NCBI GenBank assembly: GCA_902790465.1
Contig: CADASF010000041.1
Location: forward strand, 1 to 42,843
Direction: 5' to 3'
Source: an uncultured bacterium
Lineage (GTDB): Bacteria; Vulcanimicrobiota; CADAWZ01
Length of the DNA stretch: 42,843 nt
The notes below the pieces were generated by a model. The model was not told where the DNA came from. It was given only the letters and a program-made list of their open reading frames with translations, and made no database searches. Positions 32,033-38,970 of the stretch are shown here, in pieces; within the stretch, counting starts at the first letter, position 1, and the number at the start of each line of letters is the position of its first letter. Made by a program: the position numbers and the translations under genes.

Positions 32033-33943
32033 ATGAAATTCAATCTATTTAAACACAGTGTTTTCATATTTTTTATTTTATTCTCTCTGTTTTTACTTGG
32101 TTGTGAAGTAGTTGGTGGCAATAAAATAGACCCTGCTGATATTCCTGATGAAAAAGCATTTGGCGAATTATGGTTTAATATCTACGATAATTCAGGAAAA
32201 ATCGGTTATATAAAGACAAAAAGGGATAAGACGGAATTTGAAGGGAAGCCAACAGTTATATTCAGAAGTGAAACTTACATTAGAAATTCAACTGGGTATG
32301 ATAAGACAATAGCAGAAACTTATTATACATATGATTTTCAACCTGTACAAGAAGTAATTTCAGAAATTGGCACTTCAAAAAATTCTTTTTCAATGTATAA
32401 AAAGGATAGGAATTTCGTTTTTCAATCCACTATAGGAGAATCTTCATCTGAAATAAAATTGGAGATTCCAGAGGAAAAGATATATGCTCCTCCTGACAGT
32501 CTTTTTATATCGAAAGTAAAAGACTACAGAGAAATAAAATGTGTGGATTCAAAATATCAAAAGATATATGATGTTAGTATAAAGTTTTTGGATAATGAGA
32601 ATGTTTCTTGTGAATCAGGCAATATTTATGCTTCAAAATATATTGTAAAATCTTCAATTCTCCCTGATTCTGAAATAAAAATTTGGATCGATTCACACGG
32701 AAATGCATGTATGTGTGAGACATCTGGAATGAAAATTGTTCAAACAGATCAACAGCATGCTGAAAGTAAAAATAATGCAAAAGCAGTGGCAGGTTCAATA
32801 ATGTCTTCTCAGAAGATAGACCCTGAAATTGTATATGCTTCTGATTCAATAAATATAAAATGTTTCGAATCCAAGGGAAACAAAAATTCTATACCAACAG
32901 GTGCATATCAGACTATATCAAAAGTAGGAAATGCTAAATTTATAAAACTTATTTCTGAAGCCAAAAATAGAAAGACTGAAAAATATTCAGAAGATGCCTT
33001 GAAGCCTTCACAATATATACAAAGTGATAATGGTCTTATAAAACAAAAGGCTTTTGAACTAAAGAAATCTGATTCAGCTTCAACAGTAAAAGTATTATGT
33101 GCGTGGGTTCACGAGCACATAAAAGAAAATGAATCAGGAACATATCTTTCAGCTTCTGAGGCTATGATTTCAGGAAAAGGCGATTGCACTGAAAATGCAC
33201 TTCTTTTTGCAGCAATGGCAAGAAGTGTTGGAATCCCTTCAAGAATCGTTTCAGGACTTATTTATAATGGATATGAATTTGTCTTACATTCTTGGGCAGA
33301 GGCTTATTTTAATAATAGATGGTATGGAGTTGATCCCGTTTATAAAAAAGTTGGATTAAATGCCTGTTATCTTCAGATTTCTTATAATTACAATGGAGAA
33401 TTATCTCCAGAGGACGGATTAAAATTATTAAACATTGTCAATGGAATAAATTTAAATATTCGTTCTATCTATGTCAAAAATAAAGTTATCAAAATGGAAG
33501 ATACATCAAAATATTTTTTGGTAAAATCCAATATTGCAATGCAAAAACTTTGGGGAATTAGATTTAAAATACCTGCAAAGTGGAAATTTACTGCTTCTGA
33601 ATCAGTATCGTTAAAGGGAAAAAGAGGGGATGCACTTATTTTTATATCTCCTTTGGCATCTGAAAATAGTGATATTGGTTCTGCTGTCTCTGATTTGACA
33701 GGTTTTAAAGTTGAGTCTTTTTATCTTGCAGATATGTTTCCAAGGACTTTGAGCAATGGAAGAAGAAGTCTTTTGTATTCTTCTTTTCCCTCAAAAACAG
33801 GTCAAGATTATACTTGTATGACATATATCACAGAAAATGATGACAAAGATAAAATGCTTTTAATTGTTTTGATTTGTCCACAGGATAAGAGTAATTTCTT
33901 GACATCTGATTTAGATGAAATAGATAATAGTTTAAAATTTTAA
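32033..33943 (+). CDS. Transglutaminase-like lipoprotein
   Basis: The 636-residue protein has a lipoprotein signal with LLGC (Cys24). A long N-terminal region (about 30-340) is beta-rich and unassigned. The transglutaminase-like core spans about 345-440: Cys385 in GKGDCTENALLFAAMARSVG, His419 in LHSWAEAYFNNRW and Asp434 in YGVDPVYKK form a complete catalytic triad. Residues after 480 form a further domain (WGIRFKIPAKWKFTASESVSL). Bacterial members act as thiol peptidases, amide hydrolases or crosslinkers at the envelope; which one applies is unknown. It is probably cotranscribed with mnmG and ends at a terminator. Confidence 0.85.
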   Translation: MKFNLFKHSVFIFFILFSLFLLGCEVVGGNKIDPADIPDEKAFGELWFNIYDNSGKIGYIKTKRDKTEFEGKPTVIFRSETYIRNSTGYDKTIAETYYTYDFQPVQEVISEIGTSKNSFSMYKKDRNFVFQSTIGESSSEIKLEIPEEKIYAPPDSLFISKVKDYREIKCVDSKYQKIYDVSIKFLDNENVSCESGNIYASKYIVKSSILPDSEIKIWIDSHGNACMCETSGMKIVQTDQQHAESKNNAKAVAGSIMSSQKIDPEIVYASDSINIKCFESKGNKNSIPTGAYQTISKVGNAKFIKLISEAKNRKTEKYSEDALKPSQYIQSDNGLIKQKAFELKKSDSASTVKVLCAWVHEHIKENESGTYLSASEAMISGKGDCTENALLFAAMARSVGIPSRIVSGLIYNGYEFVLHSWAEAYFNNRWYGVDPVYKKVGLNACYLQISYNYNGELSPEDGLKLLNIVNGINLNIRSIYVKNKVIKMEDTSKYFLVKSNIAMQKLWGIRFKIPAKWKFTASESVSLKGKRGDALIFISPLASENSDIGSAVSDLTGFKVESFYLADMFPRTLSNGRRSLLYSSFPSKTGQDYTCMTYITENDDKDKMLLIVLICPQDKSNFLTSDLDEIDNSLKF

Positions 33944-33950
33944 TTTACTT

Positions 33951-33980
33951 GGGGCTGTGTTTTTTACAGCCCCATTTTCA
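33951..33980 (+). terminator. Intrinsic terminator of the mnmG unit
   Basis: GGGGCTGT (33951-33958) and ACAGCCCC (33966-33973) form a stem. The U-run is inside the loop and the 3' T-run is short, so strength is moderate. Confidence 0.6.
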
Positions 33981-33995
33981 CAAAGAAGATATTGT

Positions 33996-34745
33996 ATGTC
34001 AAAAAAAAGAAAAATAATAAATAAAGATAAATATAATAAAAAATGCGATTTATATTCTGTTAATAGTGATTCTAAAAATCTTACTGGAGTTTGGCTATTA
34101 GAAGATATTGAAGAACTTTTTAAAATAATACTTGACAATAATGGAAAAAATAATTTAGTAGCTAAAAAAAATGATTTATATTGTGGAAAATGTGCTTCTG
34201 GAAATATTTATCAAATTCCTAAAATAGTCGTTTATGATAAGAAAAATAAGAAGAATGATTATAAAAAATATTGGTTTGTGTTGAGAAAAATTAGTGATTC
34301 ATTAAAAGAAAAGATTTTGTTTATGGACATTACATATGACAAAACAAAATCTGATTTAATAAATTCTATATGGGCATTTTTTTATTTTATTGCTATTGTA
34401 CCAATATCTTCAATTATTCCTTATTCAATATTTGCGAACATGGATAATTTTCCATTTGTGTTTAAGATGGAGTTGATTATAATTACATTTATCTTTTTTA
34501 TAATTGTTTTAATGAATTATTTGACTTGTCGTTCTGCTAGGAAAAAATATTATAATACTTATTGTTGCCCTCATTGTGGGCGTTTATTTATGCCACAAGA
34601 ATATAGAGTTAGATTGAAAAAGAATACAAGTATATTTGTAAAAATGCACTTGTTTTATAATAGATTGACAAGAAGTAAATTTCATAATGTTAGATATGTT
34701 AGTTATCAGGTAGAACAAGAAATGAAAAAATTGGGAATGAGATAA
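33996..34745 (+). CDS. Membrane protein with two CxxC motifs, unknown function
   Basis: The start at ATG 33996 follows AAAGAAG; an upstream GTG in the same frame falls inside the terminator and is rejected. The 249-residue protein is basic. It has YCGKCASG near residue 52, two adjacent transmembrane segments around residues 115-165 (SIWAFFYFIAIVPISSIIPYS, FKMELIIITFIFFIIVLMNYL), and after them YCCPHCGRLFMPQEYRVRLKK. The two CxxC pairs could share one zinc ion or act as redox sites on the cytosolic side. I recognise no family. It directly precedes the three-gene metallopeptidase array, separated by a palindromic repeat. Confidence 0.7.
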   Translation: MSKKRKIINKDKYNKKCDLYSVNSDSKNLTGVWLLEDIEELFKIILDNNGKNNLVAKKNDLYCGKCASGNIYQIPKIVVYDKKNKKNDYKKYWFVLRKISDSLKEKILFMDITYDKTKSDLINSIWAFFYFIAIVPISSIIPYSIFANMDNFPFVFKMELIIITFIFFIIVLMNYLTCRSARKKYYNTYCCPHCGRLFMPQEYRVRLKKNTSIFVKMHLFYNRLTRSKFHNVRYVSYQVEQEMKKLGMR

Positions 34746-34766
34746 ATTAATTAGTAATGATTTTAC

Positions 34767-34822
34767 AGCAATTTTCGTAAATATTAAGAAAAAATAAATT
34801 TGCGTTAATTTTGAAAATTGCT
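34767..34822. repeat. Palindromic repeat AGCAATTTTC...GAAAATTGCT, uninterrupted copy
   Basis: Ten-base perfect inverted ends (34767-34776, 34813-34822) enclose an AT-rich centre. The copy at 18257-18437 has the same ends and flanks but carries an extra ~120 bp in the middle. Confidence 0.75.
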
Positions 34823-34848
34823 TTAAATAAAAATATAAAGGGGGGTAT

Positions 34849-36210
34849 ATGAAAAAGAATTTTATTTTTTTGTTTTTATTGTCTTTTCTGTTCTTTTTCC
34901 AAACATTGCCTGTTTTGGCACAAGGTCCGCAATGTGTATATTGTGGAACACCTTTAAACAACAGCAATGTTGGGGCAAGAACTGAAAGAGGTTATCTTTG
35001 TAGGAACTGTTATATAAAACTTTCCAATATGCAACAGAATGGCAGAAATCCTCAACAACAGGCACAGCCACCGCAACAAGCTAAAATATATAAATGTGCT
35101 GCTTGTGGACAAATAATTAGGGGAAAAGGTGGTACAGATGGTACTAATTATTATTGTGCTTCATGTCTTGCTAAATTACAAGGTAATGATGTTTTAAAAG
35201 GTGAATTGACTTGTGATAAATGTCATCGAAAGATAGGACCTACTGAGCAGTATGCAAAGGGTCGAGATGGTTATGGAAAGCCTGTTGTTTATTGTGTCGG
35301 TTGTGCTCAACAGAGTGGACTTAGTAAGACGATTAAATGTGTAAAATGTAATCAAGTGATAAAAGGAGCAGGATATAAAGCTGAAAAAGATAAATACGGC
35401 AATTTTATTTACACATGTGCAAGGTGTGCTACAGGAAACAATAGATTTAAATCTGAAGCAAAATGTGCCGTATGTGGAAAGGGTATTGGTGATTATGCTG
35501 AGCAAAAGGCAAATGGTGAATCATATCAATATGAATATTATAAGACTAGTAATAATAAGCCTTATTGCTTAGAATGTAAGGAAAAATATAAAGACACTTG
35601 TAAAACTTGTGGTTTGCCAATTCCACCAGGAGAGGGAGGAAGAAATGGCAGTTATTTAACTTGTAAGTATTGTTCAAGAGATATTGTTGTTACAGATGAA
35701 CAATTACAACAATTATTCGCTCAGGCTTGTGCTTTTATGAGAGGCACTTTAGGACTTAATGTTCCAGTACCTCCTCAAAATGTATCATTTTCAGATATGG
35801 CTGAAATGAGAGATACTATGAATAAATCACGAACAGATGACATTCCTCGTAGTTATGGTCAAAATCCAATAGGAGTATATAGCCATGGAAAGAATACTAT
35901 AAAAGTTCAAAAGGGAATGGAAAGATTACAAATTTTATCAACTCTTGTTCATGAATCAGCTCATGCTTGTATGGCTCATTTTGGATATCAACAGAGACCA
36001 AGTCTTGCATATTCAGAAGGTTTTGCAAGATGGTGTTCATATAAATATCTATCAAGTATTGGTGAAACTCAATATTACATGAGAATAGCAAAAGATGAGG
36101 ATAGAATTTATGGAGATGGTCTTAGAAAAATGCTTGAACTTGAACAGAAGATGACAGCTAATGGTTTATTAAAATATGTTTATACCCACAGTGATTTTCC
36201 AGAGGAGTAA
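34849..36210 (+). CDS. Secreted DA1-like metallopeptidase with LIM-like zinc modules (paralogue B)
   Basis: The 453-residue protein has a signal peptide ending VLAQ (residues 1-25). Twelve CxxC pairs make six zinc modules: C29/C32 with C51/C54, C83/C86 with C103/C106, C122/C125 with C149/C152, C164/C167 with C190/C193, C206/C209 with C240/C243, and C251/C254 with C272/C275. A linker rich in Gln and Pro lies at 61-79. The peptidase part has H368-E369-S-A-H372 and Glu390 in YSEGFARW, and the C-terminal YGDGLRKMLELEQKM...THSDFPEE signature. It is first in a three-gene tandem array, with AGGGGGG ahead of the ATG. An exported peptidase acting on envelope or host proteins is inferred. Confidence 0.82.
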   Translation: MKKNFIFLFLLSFLFFFQTLPVLAQGPQCVYCGTPLNNSNVGARTERGYLCRNCYIKLSNMQQNGRNPQQQAQPPQQAKIYKCAACGQIIRGKGGTDGTNYYCASCLAKLQGNDVLKGELTCDKCHRKIGPTEQYAKGRDGYGKPVVYCVGCAQQSGLSKTIKCVKCNQVIKGAGYKAEKDKYGNFIYTCARCATGNNRFKSEAKCAVCGKGIGDYAEQKANGESYQYEYYKTSNNKPYCLECKEKYKDTCKTCGLPIPPGEGGRNGSYLTCKYCSRDIVVTDEQLQQLFAQACAFMRGTLGLNVPVPPQNVSFSDMAEMRDTMNKSRTDDIPRSYGQNPIGVYSHGKNTIKVQKGMERLQILSTLVHESAHACMAHFGYQQRPSLAYSEGFARWCSYKYLSSIGETQYYMRIAKDEDRIYGDGLRKMLELEQKMTANGLLKYVYTHSDFPEE

Positions 36211-36213
36211 TAA

Positions 36214-37608
36214 ATGACCAAAAAACATATTTGGGTTTTTATTTTAGTCTTTTTGTCATTTTTCCAAGCATTGCCTGTTTTTGCACAGGGAGCACAGTGT
36301 GATCATTGTGGAACATCTATAACTTATAGTAATTTTGGATCAAAGACAAATACAGGTTATCTTTGTAAAACTTGTAATAGTACAAAACAACAGTGGGGAC
36401 AGTCAAAACAACAGCAGGAACATCAGACACAACAACAAACAGAACAGCAGACACAACAACAGACCAAACAAGAGGCTCAGGGAATACATTGTGATTTTTG
36501 TGGAGTACCTATAACTTATAGTAATCTTGGAAAAAAGACAAAAATAGGTTATCTTTGTAAAACTTGTAATAGTACAAAACAACAGTGGATACAGTCAAAA
36601 CAACAGCAGGAACAGCAGACACAACAACAAATACAACAAGAGACCAAACGACAGGAACAGCAACAGAAGAAACAGCAACGAAAACAACAATTAAAGCAAG
36701 AACAGCAACGAAGTGATATATGTAATGTTTGTAATAAAAATATTGACACTGAAAAGCAATATTATCTTACTACTGATAATAAACCGTTTTGTTCTAAATG
36801 TTATGAAAAATATAAAGATAGATGTAGCACTTGTGGGTTGCCAATTCCTCTCAATGGAGAAGTTAAAAAAGATAAAACTTGGTTAACTTGTAAATATTGT
36901 TCAAATAATATTATATGCAATGTTTGTCATAGACCTCTTAGTGAAGTTGGAAAACAATATTATTCTTATTCTACTCCTGTTGACAGAATTTGTTGTTTAA
37001 ATTGTTACGAAAATTGCAAAGATGAATGTAGAAATTGTGGATTTCGAATTGCACCTAATGAAGGAGTTAGAAATGGTAGTTGGTTAGTTTGTACTTCTTG
37101 TTCAAAAGATATTGTTGTAACAGATTCTCAATTAAAAGAGTGTTATTCTGAGGCTTGTACATTTATGAAATCATATTTAGGATTAAATGTTCCTGTTCCT
37201 GTTGAAAATGTATATTTTTCTGATATATCCGAGATGACTAAGAGGGTGAAAATGAATCCTAAAAGTGCTTATGTAACAGAAGCTTCTGGGCTTTTTTCGG
37301 AAGGAAAAAATATATTATTTCAAAAGGGTATGTCTAAATATCAAAGTATTAAAACTCTCATTCATGAATCAGGTCATGCTTGCATGCATCAATTTGGTTA
37401 TGTGGAGGAGGCAAGTCCTATGTATAAGGAAGGTTTTGCTGATTGGTGTGCTTATAAATATGTTATGAGCATAGGAAAAACTTGGCATTGGAAAGAAAAT
37501 AGAATTTATACAGAGGGGCTAAGAAAAATGCTTGAGCTTGAAAAGAAAATGACAGCTGAGGGACTTTTGGAATATGTTAAAACTCACAATGATTTTCCAG
37601 AGGAGTAA
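36214..37608 (+). CDS. Secreted DA1-like metallopeptidase, Gln-rich variant (paralogue C)
   Basis: The 464-residue protein has a signal peptide ending VFAQ. The first zinc module (CDHC...CKTC) is present twice, each copy followed by a long Gln/Lys-rich linker (KQQQEHQTQQQ type) that came from a 192-bp duplication. Modules CNVC...CSKC, CSTC...CKYC, CNVC...CLNC and CRNC...CTSC follow; the last four resemble two rounds of the LIM plus LIM-like pair. The peptidase domain has H384-E385-S-G-H388 and Glu406 in YKEGFADW, ending THNDFPEE. GAGGAG at the 3' end of paralogue B serves as its ribosome site; the gap is three bases. Confidence 0.82.
   Translation: MTKKHIWVFILVFLSFFQALPVFAQGAQCDHCGTSITYSNFGSKTNTGYLCKTCNSTKQQWGQSKQQQEHQTQQQTEQQTQQQTKQEAQGIHCDFCGVPITYSNLGKKTKIGYLCKTCNSTKQQWIQSKQQQEQQTQQQIQQETKRQEQQQKKQQRKQQLKQEQQRSDICNVCNKNIDTEKQYYLTTDNKPFCSKCYEKYKDRCSTCGLPIPLNGEVKKDKTWLTCKYCSNNIICNVCHRPLSEVGKQYYSYSTPVDRICCLNCYENCKDECRNCGFRIAPNEGVRNGSWLVCTSCSKDIVVTDSQLKECYSEACTFMKSYLGLNVPVPVENVYFSDISEMTKRVKMNPKSAYVTEASGLFSEGKNILFQKGMSKYQSIKTLIHESGHACMHQFGYVEEASPMYKEGFADWCAYKYVMSIGKTWHWKENRIYTEGLRKMLELEKKMTAEGLLEYVKTHNDFPEE
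36298..36681 (+). repeat. 192-bp in-gene tandem duplication (zinc module plus Gln-rich linker)
   Basis: TGTGAT...TGTGGA starts at 36298 and again at 36490. ACTTGTAATAGTACAAAACA and CAGTCAAAACAACAGCAGGA recur at the same 192-bp (64-codon) offset. The copies are nearly identical except in the first half of the module and in linker length, indicating a recent event. Confidence 0.85.
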
Positions 37609-37611
37609 TAA

Positions 37612-38586
37612 ATGAAAAAAAAATATATATTGATTCTGTTTTTAGTATTGTTTGTATTTTTACCTACATCTGTTTTAGCTGCAAGACATTATACTTGTTC
37701 GATTTGTGGAACTGAATTTACAAGAGGCGGTTTTACTGATGGAACAAATGTTTATTGTGGTTCTTGTGCAGATATATTGCTAAAACAAGGTAATTATTAT
37801 CAAGATGATGATAAGCCTTCTCTTGAACTTGAAAATAAGATTAACTCTCCAAAAACTAATAAAATACAAGCTGGTAAAAGTAAATGTTCTGTCTGTAAAA
37901 AAACAATGATGAGTGGTAGATATTATCTTACTTTAGATGATAGACCTGTTTGTGAAAATTGTTATAACAAATATCCAGATAGATGTATGACTTGCAATAT
38001 TCCTGTTCCACAAAAAACTGGTTCAAGGTATGGTTCTTATGTAACTTGTGATGAATGTTCGAAAGACATAATAGTTACAAAAGAGCAGTTGAGACAAGTT
38101 TTTAATGAAATTTGTAGATATATGAAAAAAGAATTTGGCTTGACCGTTCCTGTAAAACCTGAAAATGTAAAATTTTCAGATATGAGCATAATGTCAGATA
38201 TGATAAGAAATAATATGTATGATGTTCCTAATGAATATGGAGATAATACAATAGGGCTTTTTTCGCAAGATGATATGTCTATTTATATTCAAAAAGGAAT
38301 GTCGAGAATAACTGTCTGTGATATTTTAACACATGAATCTGCTCATTCTTGGATGTATAAATATGGAAAACAAGGTGCTGATTTACTTTTTACAGAAGGA
38401 TTTGCTGAATGGTGTAGTTATAAATATCTTACAAATATGGGGAAAACAAAATATTTGAAAGATAAAATGGAAAGAGAAAGTGATTTGTATAATGAAGGAC
38501 TTAACAAGATGATCAAATTGGAAAAGCAGATAGGTACTTCAAAAATCACTGAATATGTAAGAACACATAATAGATTACCGAAGTAA
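37612..38586 (+). CDS. Secreted DA1-like metallopeptidase, short form (paralogue D)
   Basis: The 324-residue protein has a signal peptide (MKKKYILILFLVLFVFLPTSVLA). It keeps only three zinc modules: CSIC...CGSC, CSVC...CENC and CMTC...CDEC; the second (CKKTMMSGRYYLTLDDRPVC) closely resembles the LIM-like element of DA1. The peptidase domain has H241-E242-S-A-H245 and Glu262 in FTEGFAEW, 17 residues after the last His, as in plant DA1. It ends LYNEGLNKMIKLEKQI...THNRLPK. It follows paralogue C after three bases with the same GAGGAGTAATAA junction. It is the minimal and perhaps most informative member of the family. Substrate unknown. Confidence 0.82.
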   Translation: MKKKYILILFLVLFVFLPTSVLAARHYTCSICGTEFTRGGFTDGTNVYCGSCADILLKQGNYYQDDDKPSLELENKINSPKTNKIQAGKSKCSVCKKTMMSGRYYLTLDDRPVCENCYNKYPDRCMTCNIPVPQKTGSRYGSYVTCDECSKDIIVTKEQLRQVFNEICRYMKKEFGLTVPVKPENVKFSDMSIMSDMIRNNMYDVPNEYGDNTIGLFSQDDMSIYIQKGMSRITVCDILTHESAHSWMYKYGKQGADLLFTEGFAEWCSYKYLTNMGKTKYLKDKMERESDLYNEGLNKMIKLEKQIGTSKITEYVRTHNRLPK

Positions 38587-38607
38587 GAATTGTTTTAAGT
38601 GAATTTA

Positions 38608-38648
38608 GGAGCTCTGAGTATATTACATCAGGGCTTCTTTTTTTTATT
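38608..38648 (+). terminator. Intrinsic terminator of the metallopeptidase array
   Basis: GAGCTCTGA and TCAGGGCTTC form an imperfect stem around a ten-base loop, followed by at least ten T residues. Confidence 0.75.
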
Positions 38649-38658
38649 TATTTGTTGG

Positions 38659-38687
38659 TTTACATAGACAGAATATGTCTATGTAAA
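38659..38687. repeat. Perfect 12-bp inverted repeat in the gap before the GTPase-like gene
   Basis: TTTACATAGACA (38659-38670) and its complement (38676-38687) flank GAATA. No U-run follows. It may be an operator or a recombination or processing site. The rest of the gap 38649-38970 is AT-rich, with a T-run near 38761, and shows no gene. Confidence 0.55.
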
Positions 38688-38970
38688 TGATATGTAGATA
38701 TTCTTATTTGTTGCCTTTAATTTCAAAAATTGTCCATGATTAGAATCTCCTAAAAATCTGTTTTTTTTTTTTGAATCTTAAAAAGATACTAAATTTTTAT
38801 TTATCATGGTAATAGAAGATTTATTTATTATCTATTGGTTATAATGATAGATTTTGTCATTGATTTAATATGAAATTGTAACAAAAATTTCTTTTGATTT
38901 TAATATTTTACTGCTAAAATCCTTTATTATTAGAAAAATTGTTATCATTTTTATACTTGGGGTTTAAAAT

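Noticed and set aside
33957-33995. GTG start adding 13 residues to the CxxC membrane protein
   Set aside because: It falls inside the terminator stem of the previous unit and has no ribosome site; ATG 33996 follows AAAGAAG.
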